Source: Caldilineaceae bacterium (GTDB taxonomy: Bacteria; Chloroflexota; Anaerolineae; Caldilineales; Caldilineaceae). Taken from it: a stretch of 64,000 bases of DNA. Both the position numbers and the translations under genes were made by a program. Positions 18,054-26,739 of the stretch are shown here, piece after piece. Each line of letters begins with the position of its first letter. The first letter of the stretch is position 1. The stretch covers positions 1 through 64,000 of the forward strand of contig JALHQH010000035.1 in assembly GCA_022842065.1 (NCBI GenBank), written 5' to 3'. Under the pieces are notes generated by a model. It had not been told where the DNA came from and did no database searches. It saw only the letters and a list, made by a program, of their open reading frames with translations.

Positions 18054-18878
18054 CTAGGCCGTGCATGGCCCTAACAACTGTGTACGCCACATCAACCGCC
18101 GCTGATCTTGGGGGAAACCATCGCGCCGGTGCATGGTTGCACGATTATCCCACATGATCAGATCGCCCGGCTGCCACTGATGGCGCCAGACGAAACGTTC
18201 CTGTGTGGCGTGGGCATAGAGCTGATTAAGGAGGGCACGCCCGGTGGCCTCATCCATGCCAGTCACCCGCTGCGCCGCATTGGGGCTCAAAAAGAGCAGC
18301 TTGCGCCCTGTCTCCGGGTGGGTGCAGACAAGGGGGTGAACTGGTGGGATGGGTGGGTTGTATGCCGGGTTGGTATGAACGTAAACAACGCCCAGCCCCT
18401 CGATCTGCGCCTTGGTCGCTTCAGCCAACGTCGCATAAGCAGCATAGCCATTGCTCCAATAGGTATCCCCCCGATAGCGCTCGTCCCCTTGGTCCGGCGT
18501 CTCCACACAGTAGAGCAGCGACACCGAGCCAGGTGTATGGAGAAAGACGAGATCGGCATGAAAGGCCAGTTCAGCATTGCCCAAGGCCCCAATTGCCTTG
18601 CCATTCTCCTCAATGTTAGCGATGATTGTGATCTCAGGCTGTTCCGCGTCACGGTCCCGGCTGTTGGTGGGGTGGGGCACCGGCTCACCAAAATAGCGGC
18701 TAAAGTTGACCTGGGCCGCTTTGCTCAGTTCTTGGCCGCGAAAACGTAAGACCGCGTGGCTATAAAAAGCCTCCCGCACCTGGGCGATCGTTGCGGTGCT
18801 GAGCGCTTTGCTGATATCGATGCCGGTGACATCCGCGCCCAACGCGCCACCGGTAGGGGTAATTTGCATTGTTGACAT
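18054..18878 (-). CDS. TauD/TfdA family Fe(II)/2-oxoglutarate dioxygenase
   Basis: About 274 residues from the ATG at 18878 (upstream GTG at 18884 is less likely; GAGAAAG lies before the ATG). The N-terminus has the family's GGALGADVTGID signature. The facial triad is His107 and Asp109 (LAFHADLVF) and His250 (DNRATMHRRDGF), with Arg260/265 for 2-oxoglutarate. TauD relatives release sulfite from taurine or cleave aryl- or alkyl-ether and sulfate compounds; the substrate here cannot be read. It lies 85 bases upstream of the PhyH gene and 44 bases downstream of the RIFT-barrel gene, in one direction, which suggests one transcript with two oxygenases. Confidence 0.88.
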   Translation of the reverse strand: MSTMQITPTGGALGADVTGIDISKALSTATIAQVREAFYSHAVLRFRGQELSKAAQVNFSRYFGEPVPHPTNSRDRDAEQPEITIIANIEENGKAIGALGNAELAFHADLVFLHTPGSVSLLYCVETPDQGDERYRGDTYWSNGYAAYATLAEATKAQIEGLGVVYVHTNPAYNPPIPPVHPLVCTHPETGRKLLFLSPNAAQRVTGMDEATGRALLNQLYAHATQERFVWRHQWQPGDLIMWDNRATMHRRDGFPQDQRRLMWRTQLLGPCTA

Positions 18879-18922
18879 AAGCACTTTCTCTCGGCGTTTA
18901 TTCCCTTTTAGATCGATGGGAG

Positions 18923-21202
18923 CTACTGAAATAGGTAATGCGATTTCGGATCTGGATAATCCGGATATTTATACCAATCCAACAGCCCCAACGGCGCCGC
19001 CTCGGCAGCAAAGATTAGAAGCGAGGTATATTTGTCGGCGAAGATGCGGCCGCCGCCACTGCCGGTCACCACCGCGCCACTGGGATCGATCCGCTTAACG
19101 CCACCAGCCCCCTCGACCGGATTGGCGACGAGCGCGGCAAAGTGACGGGTCGCGATGCGCAGGTACTCCACATCGCCAGTGATGCGGTAGGCATAGGTCA
19201 ACGCTTCAAGGGCATGGGGCGTGGGCGCGCTGCGCTGGAGCGAGGGCAGCTCTTTGTAAACGAAGAGACCATCCGGGCCGATGCAGTGCTCGATCAGATC
19301 ATCCATGACATCGACAATCAGCTGCTCAATCCGCGCGTCTTTTTCGATGAGCAGATAGCGGGCAAAGGAGTTGACGGTCAGCGCGATCATAAAGGGGACA
19401 CGGGGCATGGTGTGGCTGGTATAGGGCGCGAGCAGCGCGCCGTAGGCTGCGTGCCACGCCAAGAATAGTTCGACAAGCCGTTTGGCCTCTGTCCGCCACC
19501 GTTCCTCACCTGTGCCCAGCCACATGCCGACCATGGCGCGCAAGGCCCAACCCCCTTCGCGCACTGCGGTGGCACCCGGCTGATTCATTTCTGGCCGCGC
19601 CATGTGACGCATGATGTTCTCTGCGACTGAAACCGCGGCGTCCAGCCCCTCCCGATTCCCCGTCAAAAAGTAATAATCTAGAAAGCCCTCGGTCCACTCG
19701 TGCGACGGGGTAACCTTGCCCGTGCCGTGATAGGCCGTGTGGATCTTGAGGCCACCGTGCACCAGCGGATCGGCGTGCTGGTGACAGAAATCAACGTCGA
19801 TCCAGTGGCGGGCGCTCACCAACGCCGAATCAAGCACGCGCCGTTGGCCCGTCAGCCCATAGTAGAGGGTGCAGGCATGGGGGTGATCATACTCATTGTT
19901 GACCCAAACCGTCTCGCCCTGGCCGCGCCCCTGATTGCTGTAATGGGCATCGGGTGCATCACCAAAGTGCATCATGCCCAGGGCTTTGGGCCGGCCGTCA
20001 TGCAGGTTATTGAGCAAGGTGAAAAGGCGATTGGGCAAGGCGGTTGGGAAGAAATGCTCGCCCCAGGGATTGTGGGCGGCATACCAGGCACGGTCGAGCG
20101 CTGGTCGATCCGGCAGTTGAAATTGCAGGCTACGGGTACTGCATTCGGTCAGCGGCGCCTGGCCATCGTGAAAGTGCAATTGCAGGCGGTGCGTTCGGCC
20201 CATCCCTTGGAGAATGCGGATGGGGTCGCTATCACCCGGCATTAACGCACAGGTAATGCCCTCCCGATCAGCTTGGAGTGCTTTGGGAAAGTGTTGATGG
20301 GCTTGATAGATCGAGAGGGTGAGGCCACACTGTTCGTCGCGCCAATCAGTCCAGAAGTCGCCGTAGAAAGAGTCCACAAAGTGTTCGTTGGCCTGGTAGA
20401 GCAGCAGTTCGGCGGTGAGCGCCATTGCCACCGTGTCGCCCGTTTCGATGGCGGTGCGGTAAAAACCCTGGCCGAGGGCGCTCTTGGGGTTGCCGCTGCT
20501 TTGCGGCCGAAAGCGCAGTTGATAGGCAGCCAGTGCCAACTCGGCGTCATCACCTATGTGAATAAATTGGTGTTCGACGTGAATGTACGTTTTGCCGGCG
20601 TAGGCGATGACGCGGCCACGCAGCGCAATTTTGGCAGTGGCGTGCGTAGTTGGGTTGACAAGCCGATGATAACCGCGCACTTCCACGACGACCCGCAGCG
20701 GGCCGGCTTCGATGATCTCCAGTTCGGTGGGCGTCGCAACTGTTGTGACCTGCTGCTCGCCAAAACGCAGGTCAAAGCCGGAAAAGGGCTGCGCGATCAA
20801 GTGCGCTTGCCCATGCAGTTGCACATTGGTAACCGGGTAAAATCCATCATTGGCCACCCGAAAGGTGAGTGGTCCCGTATTCACCGTCACGCCGTTGTCA
20901 TCCGCCGTGACGCTACAGCGCTGTGCCGGTGGGGGTTGTGTGATGGCTTCAGTAATTTGAAAATGAATCGTCTTGGCGCGGTTGCCAGGCAAATCGGGCT
21001 GACTGTGGACCAAGAGCCACTTTACGTTACCATCTGGCCAATGGGCGAGGGCGCGGTGTTGGGTAGGGAGCGGCACGTCACCATCCAGCAGAACGAAGGC
21101 TGCGCTGTGCGGGAGCGCACCTTGGGCAAAAGGGATGCTAACCGTCACCGGTTCGGCGGCACGGTCGAATTGAGAGAGCTTTTCAAAGTAGAGTGAGTTC
21201 AT
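18923..21202 (-). CDS. RIFT-barrel (PcRGLX/YetA-like) protein, putative polysaccharide-active enzyme
   Basis: About 759 residues from the ATG at 21202; a GTG 13 codons upstream keeps the frame open but adds a non-conserved tail. The N-terminal region (FDRAAEPVTVSIPFAQGALP... LLDGDVPLPTQHRALAHWPDGNVKWLLV) fits the RIFT barrel of the PcRGLX/YetA family, which includes exo-rhamnogalacturonan lyase. The C-terminal third (about 400-740) is helix-rich with YDHPHACTLYYGLTG and HEWTEGFLDYYFLTG, as in an alpha/alpha barrel. No signal peptide is visible, so it may act inside the cell. Being grouped with two Fe/2OG dioxygenases suggests breakdown of a modified glycan or uronate. Enzymatic activity is an inference. 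Confidence 0.65.
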   Translation of the reverse strand: MNSLYFEKLSQFDRAAEPVTVSIPFAQGALPHSAAFVLLDGDVPLPTQHRALAHWPDGNVKWLLVHSQPDLPGNRAKTIHFQITEAITQPPPAQRCSVTADDNGVTVNTGPLTFRVANDGFYPVTNVQLHGQAHLIAQPFSGFDLRFGEQQVTTVATPTELEIIEAGPLRVVVEVRGYHRLVNPTTHATAKIALRGRVIAYAGKTYIHVEHQFIHIGDDAELALAAYQLRFRPQSSGNPKSALGQGFYRTAIETGDTVAMALTAELLLYQANEHFVDSFYGDFWTDWRDEQCGLTLSIYQAHQHFPKALQADREGITCALMPGDSDPIRILQGMGRTHRLQLHFHDGQAPLTECSTRSLQFQLPDRPALDRAWYAAHNPWGEHFFPTALPNRLFTLLNNLHDGRPKALGMMHFGDAPDAHYSNQGRGQGETVWVNNEYDHPHACTLYYGLTGQRRVLDSALVSARHWIDVDFCHQHADPLVHGGLKIHTAYHGTGKVTPSHEWTEGFLDYYFLTGNREGLDAAVSVAENIMRHMARPEMNQPGATAVREGGWALRAMVGMWLGTGEERWRTEAKRLVELFLAWHAAYGALLAPYTSHTMPRVPFMIALTVNSFARYLLIEKDARIEQLIVDVMDDLIEHCIGPDGLFVYKELPSLQRSAPTPHALEALTYAYRITGDVEYLRIATRHFAALVANPVEGAGGVKRIDPSGAVVTGSGGGRIFADKYTSLLIFAAEAAPLGLLDWYKYPDYPDPKSHYLFQ

Positions 21203-21438
21203 ATGCTTTTGCTGGTTGGTAGGGTTTATTTCACTGGTCACCGCATCATCATACCATCATGCGATTCTTTCACACAACCAGCCCGCGTGCGGCTAATCGC
21301 GGAAAACTCCCCATGCGGCCAGTCTCGCCGCTCGCCGGTTGGCTAGTGCAACCGCCGTTGTTTTGCAGTACGCTAAAGTGAAACAACAAGTATACCTTGC
21401 TACTTAGCTTGCCGCGTTGACTGCGGGGGTAAATCAAG
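21203..21438. other. Divergent promoter region
   Basis: 236 bases separate the minus-strand RIFT-barrel gene from the plus-strand FAD oxidoreductase gene. Promoters for both must lie here, but I could not single out a convincing -35/-10 pair. GGGGG at about 21423-21428 is the likely ribosome-binding site of the plus-strand gene. Confidence 0.4.
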
Positions 21439-22959
21439 ATGGCTTCAAAATCCTTACTGATTATTGGTGCGGGCGTCGCCGGCTTGGCCGCCGGCTGTTA
21501 TGCGCAGCTAAATGGCTACCGTTCCCAAATCTTTGAATTGCATACGATCCCTGGTGGCCTCTGTACTTCGTGGCGCCGACATGGCTATCTCTTTGATGGG
21601 GGCATGCGCTATCTGGTCGGTACCGATCCCAAGGCGAATGCCTATCGCATGTGGCAAGAATTGGGTGCACTGGCCAACACACCTGTCTACTATTACGATG
21701 AGTTTACCTGTGTCGAAGATCGCCGCGGTCGGGCGTTTCACTTCTATACTAATCTGGACCGGCTAAAAGCCGAGATGCTTCGCCTATCACCGGGCGATTA
21801 TGACGCAATCTGCACCTTGATCGATGCGACCCGTGCCCTCTGCACCTTTGACCTACCACTTGATCCAACGCCTGACGACCCACAGGAAAATCTACGGATG
21901 GGGCTGAGCATGTTGCCCTTTGTCGCCCCATTGGTGCGCTGGAAAGATGTCACCTTGGGCGACTTTGTGACGCGCTTTCAGGACGGGTTGTTGCGCCGCG
22001 GTCTGCTGGAATTTCTGCAATTTGCCCGCCCCGATTTCCCCCTGCTCATGTTGTTGATTTCACTGGCCCAGATGGCCGACAAAGTCGCGGGTTACCCCAG
22101 CGGTGGTTCACTGGATTTGGCCGACCGCATTGCTGACCGTTACCGGGCCCTCGGTGGCAAACTCCATTGTGATGCACGCGTAACCAAGATCCTGGTCAAA
22201 GGTGACTGCGCAGTGGGGGTAGAACTGGCAGACGGCACGGTCCATCATGCCGATTTGGTCATTTCGGCGGCGGATGGCCGGTCGACAATTTTTGAACTGC
22301 TCGGTGGGGCCTATACGGATGCCCGCATTCAAGACTATTATCAGACCCTGCCGTTGGCGCCTAGCATCATGCAAATTGCCTTGGGGGTGGCCCGTGATTT
22401 TAGTCGTGAACCGTCTACCCTCTGTTTTCCACTGCCCCACCCGCTCGATTTTGGCGACCTGCGTCATGACACCTTGACGGTACGCCACTACTGTTTTGAC
22501 CCGACGATGGCCGACCCTGGCAAATCTGTGCTGTCAGTCTGGTGTGTCGCCGATTATGGTTACTGGAAAGGGCTCTACACCGTACCCGACGCTTACACAC
22601 AGGCCAAGGAAATGGTGGCGCAAGGGGTGATTGGGGCCTTGAATCGCCGCTATCCAGGGCTGGCTGCGCAGGTTGAAGCGGTTGATGTTGCCACCCCCGT
22701 TACCTATGAACGCTACACCGCCAACTGGCGCGGCTCGATCTACGGTTGGGCGATGGCCCCGCGCAAAATGACGATGATGATGGGTACCGGCATGCGCAAG
22801 ACCCTGCCGGGGTTGGAAAATTTCTACATGATTGGTCAATGGGTGGAACCAGGGGGCAATCTCCAACTGGCTGCGGCCGCGGGCCGTGATGTGCTGGAGC
22901 AGATCTGTCAAAAGGCTGGGCAACCATTTACCACAACACTGTTTACAACGCCCGTTTAG
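21439..22959 (+). CDS. NAD(P)/FAD-dependent oxidoreductase, phytoene desaturase/retinol saturase type
   Basis: 506 residues with an N-terminal dinucleotide-binding fold (LLIIGAGVAGLAAGCYAQLNG, then FELHTIPGG) and the GGLCTSWRRHGYLFDGG substrate-side motif common to phytoene desaturases, carotene isomerases and retinol saturases. The C-terminus has the FAD-closing motif IGQWVEPGGNLQLAAAAGRD. The length fits the family. It probably desaturates, isomerises or saturates a polyene or isoprenoid lipid at the membrane. No other carotenoid gene is nearby, so the substrate is open. A GGGGGT tract upstream of the ATG supports the start. The stress-protein gene follows 58 bases downstream in the same direction. 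Confidence 0.8.
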   Translation: MASKSLLIIGAGVAGLAAGCYAQLNGYRSQIFELHTIPGGLCTSWRRHGYLFDGGMRYLVGTDPKANAYRMWQELGALANTPVYYYDEFTCVEDRRGRAFHFYTNLDRLKAEMLRLSPGDYDAICTLIDATRALCTFDLPLDPTPDDPQENLRMGLSMLPFVAPLVRWKDVTLGDFVTRFQDGLLRRGLLEFLQFARPDFPLLMLLISLAQMADKVAGYPSGGSLDLADRIADRYRALGGKLHCDARVTKILVKGDCAVGVELADGTVHHADLVISAADGRSTIFELLGGAYTDARIQDYYQTLPLAPSIMQIALGVARDFSREPSTLCFPLPHPLDFGDLRHDTLTVRHYCFDPTMADPGKSVLSVWCVADYGYWKGLYTVPDAYTQAKEMVAQGVIGALNRRYPGLAAQVEAVDVATPVTYERYTANWRGSIYGWAMAPRKMTMMMGTGMRKTLPGLENFYMIGQWVEPGGNLQLAAAAGRDVLEQICQKAGQPFTTTLFTTPV

Positions 22960-23017
22960 GGTCGCATCCCGTAAACCACGGTGGCTTACACCCCCCATTC
23001 GCGAAAGGAAAATCGCC

Positions 23018-23926
23018 ATGACAGTTCCCTATCGCAAAATTCTCTTGCCGCTCGACGGTTCACCGCTGGCGGCCCATGTGTTAGATCATGTCAGTTGGTT
23101 GGCTGCGCCTGGCACGGCGTCACTCATTTTGGTCAGTGCCATCGAAAATTGGCGCTATGCAATTCCCAGCCAAGAATTTGTTATGCGTGATTTGATCGCC
23201 GGCTTGCGGGCTGGGTCGGAGCAATATCTGGACGATGTGCGCCAACAATTCCAGCAGAAGGGCTACCAGGTGACGACGCATGTGGCCGACGGTGAGCCGG
23301 CGCAGATGATCCTGGACGTTGCCCAGGCACAAGGTGCCGATCTGATCGCGATGAGCACCCATGGCCGCTCCGGTTTGGCGCGCTGGACTCTGGGTAGCAT
23401 TGCCGAGCGTGTGTTACATGGCACCACAATTCCGATCTTCCTGGTGCGGGCCGGCACGAAGATCGCCAATCACAAGCTCCAAAAAATTTTATTGCCGCTT
23501 GATGGTTCGCTCGTGGCGGAAGCCGCGCTACCGCAGGCGCAAGCGTTAGCACGCGCCAACGATGCCCAGATCTTGCTGCTGCAGGTTATTCAGCGGCTGG
23601 ACGAACGGAGCAAGTCACTGCTCTTTCGCAATGAAGCAATGGCCAAAGAGATTTTCGCCGAGTGGCGCGCTGGTGCCGAAAGTTACCTGGAACTCCTCGT
23701 CGAACGGCTGGCGCACACCGGTGTCGCGGCCGAATACCGCGTTGCGGTGGATAATCCAGACCAGGCCATCTGCAATCTCACCAAAGGGGATCATATCGAT
23801 CTGGTGGTCATGGGCACCCATGGCCGGAGTGGTGTTGGTCGTTGGGTCTATGGCAGCGTGGCCAATCAGGTGTTGCGCGGCGCGCACTGTCCGCTCTTGT
23901 TGGTGCGGACAATGGCTGAAGCCTAG
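23018..23926 (+). CDS. Tandem universal stress protein
   Basis: 302 residues made of two UspA domains (about 1-150 and 153-302), each starting KILLPLDGS. Each ends with the ATP-binding signature: STHGRSGLARWTLGS and GTHGRSGVGRWVYGS, matching G-2x-G-9x-G(S/T). Both domains therefore look competent for ATP binding. The ATG at 23018 follows AAAGGA; a longer upstream reading frame has no Usp homology and is discarded. Tandem Usp proteins act in the cytoplasm during starvation, oxidative or hypoxic stress. Next downstream are a CsbD-like protein and a CBM48 protein, supporting a stress or storage role. Confidence 0.92.
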   Translation: MTVPYRKILLPLDGSPLAAHVLDHVSWLAAPGTASLILVSAIENWRYAIPSQEFVMRDLIAGLRAGSEQYLDDVRQQFQQKGYQVTTHVADGEPAQMILDVAQAQGADLIAMSTHGRSGLARWTLGSIAERVLHGTTIPIFLVRAGTKIANHKLQKILLPLDGSLVAEAALPQAQALARANDAQILLLQVIQRLDERSKSLLFRNEAMAKEIFAEWRAGAESYLELLVERLAHTGVAAEYRVAVDNPDQAICNLTKGDHIDLVVMGTHGRSGVGRWVYGSVANQVLRGAHCPLLLVRTMAEA

Positions 23927-24069
23927 CCAAGCATCCAGTCTGCTTTCTATGCTAGTGGTTAGGGAAAATCGCATCGCTTTGCATTATGATAGAGCAAGAC
24001 AATTATCGACATCCAATCCTTAACCACAGCAGTCATGATTGTTGCCTGTCTTTGAAAGGAGCGATCGTT

Positions 24070-24462
24070 ATGAACAAAACAATTCTGCGCGGCAAATGGC
24101 GTCGTCTGCAGGGCAACCTCAAAAGCGAGTGGGGCCGGCTGACAGATAACGACCGCCGCATCCTCGATGGCAAGATTGACCAAATGGTCGGGCTTTTTCA
24201 AGAGCGCTACGGTTATACGCAAGAACGGGCCACCCAGGCGGTCACTCACTATTTGGGGCGTTACGAGAATAAAAAAGTGCATGTACCCTCCACTTTCACC
24301 CCACCGTGGGTGCCGCTTGCCGTCGCCTCTGTGCTCTTGAGCGTGGTGGCGCTCGGTTGGTTTATCACCAATCAGCTCGTGCGGGCCGCCACTGACTTTG
24401 CCGATGACAATGAGGTTGAAGCCGCGCTGGAAGAGGCCCTGGCTGCATCTGAAGCGCTATGA
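24070..24462 (+). CDS. CsbD-like stress protein with C-terminal membrane anchor
   Basis: 130 residues. The first 70 form a helical CsbD-like domain (LRGKWRRLQGNLKSEWGRLTD, then ILDGKIDQMVGLFQERYGYT). One membrane span follows at about 78-100 (PLAVASVLLSVVALGWFI), and the tail is acidic (EVEAALEEALAA). Typical CsbD proteins are about 60-70 residues and soluble, so the anchor and tail are unusual. AAAGGAG sits nine bases before the ATG. CsbD proteins are general-stress proteins of unknown mechanism. Its position after a Usp gene suggests a common stress response, though each may have its own promoter. Confidence 0.72.
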   Translation: MNKTILRGKWRRLQGNLKSEWGRLTDNDRRILDGKIDQMVGLFQERYGYTQERATQAVTHYLGRYENKKVHVPSTFTPPWVPLAVASVLLSVVALGWFITNQLVRAATDFADDNEVEAALEEALAASEAL

Positions 24463-24506
24463 AACAGTGCTACCGTTGTGCTAGGCAATCGTTATGCTGT
24501 CAATTA

Positions 24507-24544
24507 CAAAACTCCCTACCAGCGACTGCCGGTGGGGAGTTTTG
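24507..24544 (+). terminator. Rho-independent terminator
   Basis: A 14-base arm (CAAAACTCCCTACC) pairs with GGTGGGGAGTTTTG with one mismatch around a 10-base loop, followed by TTTTAG. It lies 45 bases after the CsbD-like stop codon and 36 bases before the CBM48 gene, so the latter is probably transcribed separately. Confidence 0.8.
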
Positions 24545-24579
24545 TTTTAGTGTCCTATCATCAAGCAAGGGAGTTATTC

Positions 24580-24876
24580 ATGATTCAACGACAGCCCATT
24601 AAAGAGCGCAATCAAGTGCAGGTCACCTTTGCGCTGCCCTCGACCCATCCCCAGCATCCGGTCGCGGTCGTTGGTGATTTTAACGACTGGTCGCCGCATG
24701 CCCATCCGCTCCAGCCCGGCCCGAATGGCCATCATAGCACAACCGTCACGCTGGAGATTGGCCGGCGTTATGCCTTTCGTTATCTCAGTGCCACTGGGCG
24801 CTGGTTCAATGAAGGCTTTGCCGATGCCTTTGAAGCAAACGGCTTTGGCGCGGATAATTCTGTGCTTTATACTTAG
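24580..24876 (+). CDS. Free-standing CBM48 (isoamylase early-set) protein
   Basis: 98 residues, consisting almost entirely of a family-48 carbohydrate-binding (glycogen-binding, AMPK-beta-like) fold. Signatures are VAVVGDFNDWSPHAHPL, a YAFRYL strand and a GRWFNE loop. There is no catalytic domain. AGGGAG precedes the ATG at 24580. Free-standing CBM48 proteins occur in many bacteria and are thought to sense or bind glycogen-like alpha-glucans in the cytoplasm. The neighbouring stress genes make a link to storage polysaccharide plausible but unproven. Confidence 0.82.
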   Translation: MIQRQPIKERNQVQVTFALPSTHPQHPVAVVGDFNDWSPHAHPLQPGPNGHHSTTVTLEIGRRYAFRYLSATGRWFNEGFADAFEANGFGADNSVLYT

Positions 24877-24877
24877 C

Positions 24878-24943
24878 GGGACTGGGAGACACGGGACTGG
24901 GAGACACGAGGCAGGGAGACACGAGACAGGGAGACACGAGACA
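24878..24943. repeat. 15-base minisatellite, four copies
   Basis: Four 15-base units starting at 24878, 24893, 24908 and 24923 share the core GGGAGACAC. A partial fifth unit (GAGACA) follows. The first two units are identical. It begins one base after the CBM48 stop codon and ends about 70 bases before the next gene. Confidence 0.85.
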
Positions 24944-25015
24944 ACTCATTGAGTACGAAATATGTTATACTGTGCTCAATTGTATGTTGAGCAGGGGAAG
25001 GAGCGCAGATAACTG

Positions 25016-25309
25016 ATGACAAGACCTAGCCCAAAACCACGACCACCTTTTGTTGTCGATGCGCGCATCCGCCGGATGATTGCCGGCGCGGTGGCTGAGA
25101 TTGATCTGGCGCAGATTGCCATCTTACGCCAGTTGACGCCGGCTGAACGCTTTGCGCAGATGCTTTCAATGCTGCGGTTTACTGAAACTGCGGCGGCTGA
25201 TCGTTTGCGCTCGCGCGAGCCCAATTTAAGCGAAGAAGCTGCGTTCATGATTGTGCGCAGCGGTCAGATGATGCAATGGTTAACTGCGCAGCGCAAACAA
25301 CAGAAATAA
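25016..25309 (+). CDS. Small helical partner protein of the downstream nucleotidyltransferase
   Basis: 97 residues, no family name recognised with certainty. It is helical, with a conserved-looking core EIDLAQIAILRQLTPAERFAQMLSML and a later RSREPNLSEEAAFMIVRSGQ. No signal peptide or membrane span is present. AAGGAG lies about 12 bases before the ATG. The stop is 8 bases before a nucleotidyltransferase gene, so the two are almost certainly cotranslated. Pairs of a small protein and a minimal nucleotidyltransferase are often toxin-antitoxin systems, and this protein could be the antitoxin or an adaptor. That is inference from layout only. Confidence 0.7.
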   Translation: MTRPSPKPRPPFVVDARIRRMIAGAVAEIDLAQIAILRQLTPAERFAQMLSMLRFTETAAADRLRSREPNLSEEAAFMIVRSGQMMQWLTAQRKQQK

Positions 25310-25317
25310 TGTGAATA

Positions 25318-25941
25318 ATGGCAGATGCACAACCTGATTTTGAAGCTTTTGTCCGCACTGTAATCGATGCCATTGAAGCGGCTGGGGTAGATTATCTGAT
25401 TGGTGGTGCTGTCGCCCTCAACGCTTGGGGCGAACCACGTACCACGCGTGATCTTGATGTTGTGATCAATTTGACCGCCGAAGGGATTTATCCTTTATCG
25501 CAGGAATTGAAAAAGCGCGAAATGAATGTGCCCTTTGACATCATTATCGATCTGTTGATTATGCCGGAAGGTGATCTGCCGATCAACGCAATTCATGGCA
25601 GTAGTGGCTACAAGGCAGAGCTTTTCCTGCTGCGTGATAATGACGAATATCGGCGCATTTCGCTGACCCGCCGTCGTTTAGTCAAGATTGGTCGGTCCAT
25701 CGGCGAAGTCTACGTCCACTCGCCGGAAGATCTGATCGTCAACAAAGTCTACTACTTCAGCCTGAGCCAACAGACCAAACATGTGCGCGACATTGCCAGC
25801 ATCATCGCTTTTTGTGCTGATGAACTCGACCTGGCCTATATCACCGAATGGACCGAGAAACTCGGTGTGCTCGAAACCTGGACCGAGATCCAGGTGCAGA
25901 CGAACGCTCTCTTCGGCAATAATGCCCCTACATCCCAATAA
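25318..25941 (+). CDS. Nucleotidyltransferase, AbiEii/MNT-like
   Basis: 207 residues. The fold is recognisable from YLIGGAVALNAWGEPRTTRDLDVVI. The helix GGAVALN precedes RxTRDLD, whose two aspartates (about residues 43 and 45) would hold the catalytic metals. A third acidic position follows in FDIIIDLL. The later part (HSPEDLIVNKVYYFSL...RDIASI) is the helical segment seen in AbiEii-type and related proteins. It may transfer a nucleotide to tRNA or protein as a toxin, or act as an antitoxin-like NTase. It follows the 97-residue gene by 8 bases. Its last 14 bases overlap the end of the convergent isomerase gene. Confidence 0.8.
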   Translation: MADAQPDFEAFVRTVIDAIEAAGVDYLIGGAVALNAWGEPRTTRDLDVVINLTAEGIYPLSQELKKREMNVPFDIIIDLLIMPEGDLPINAIHGSSGYKAELFLLRDNDEYRRISLTRRRLVKIGRSIGEVYVHSPEDLIVNKVYYFSLSQQTKHVRDIASIIAFCADELDLAYITEWTEKLGVLETWTEIQVQTNALFGNNAPTSQ

Positions 25942-26719
25942 TCTGCCGAATGGCCGCGGCGGTTTCGGCGAAGGAAGCAACATCGGGTGGCACTTCACTG
26001 ATCATGGGGCCGTCGTAGCCAATGGCGCGCAACTCGCGATTCATGGCAACATAGTCGATCTCGCCTTTCAGCAGCGCCGGCCAACTGCCATTGAGCGCGC
26101 GGCCCTGCCAGTCCTTGAGATGCACCATCTTGATGTGCGCGCCGACGATCCGCACCCAATGGTGGGGATATTGAAAAACTGCCATGTTGCCGGGGTCAAA
26201 ATAGAAGCCGATGTAAGGGCTGCCCACCTCATCTAAAAAGTGCTTCATCTCCAGTGGACTAAAGAGAAAGCCGTTCCAGACAAATTCCACGGCGACCGCG
26301 ATTTGCAACTGCTCCGCGGTTTCCGCGATCTGTTGTAATGCCTGTATCCCATTCCGATAAGCATCATCGTAATAGAGATCCGGGCCCAGCCGGCCCAACG
26401 TATGCAGCGTACAGTTGATCCCCAAGGCCGCAGCGATCTGTAAACCTGCGAGGGTTTCGCGAACGCTGGTCTGTTGTGCTGCGCCGCTGTCAAGCAAATT
26501 GCCGGTACAGTGGCTATGGGTCATTGAGCCGAGGGCAAGGTTGTGGGCGGTGGCTGATTCGACAATCTCCGCCAACCTCGCGGGCGTGCTTATCGGCGTT
26601 AGGTCACCTTGCTGTTGCAGGCAGAGTTCGACGACCTCGTACCCGCTTTGGGCCGCCTGCTGGAGAAAATCGTTCAGGGATAGATCGCGAGCGACTAACT
26701 GACTGATTCCAACTTGCAT
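25928..26719 (-). CDS. Sugar phosphate isomerase/epimerase family protein (TIM barrel)
   Basis: 263 residues of the xylose-isomerase-like TIM-barrel superfamily. It opens with MQVGISQLVARDLSLNDFLQQAAQSGYEVVEL. Metal-binding candidates include Glu in VEFVWNG, Asp/His around YFDPGNM and HIKMVHLKDWQG, and the final Glu in MISEVPP. AGGA precedes the ATG. It is the third gene of a minus-strand set with a second isomerase and a Gfo/Idh dehydrogenase, an arrangement typical of inositol, tagaturonate-like or unusual-sugar catabolism. The 3' end overlaps the convergent nucleotidyltransferase gene by 14 bases, so there is no room for a terminator between them. Confidence 0.85.
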   Translation of the reverse strand: MQVGISQLVARDLSLNDFLQQAAQSGYEVVELCLQQQGDLTPISTPARLAEIVESATAHNLALGSMTHSHCTGNLLDSGAAQQTSVRETLAGLQIAAALGINCTLHTLGRLGPDLYYDDAYRNGIQALQQIAETAEQLQIAVAVEFVWNGFLFSPLEMKHFLDEVGSPYIGFYFDPGNMAVFQYPHHWVRIVGAHIKMVHLKDWQGRALNGSWPALLKGEIDYVAMNRELRAIGYDGPMISEVPPDVASFAETAAAIRQIIGM

Positions 26720-26739
26720 AGATCGATTCCTATTTTCTC

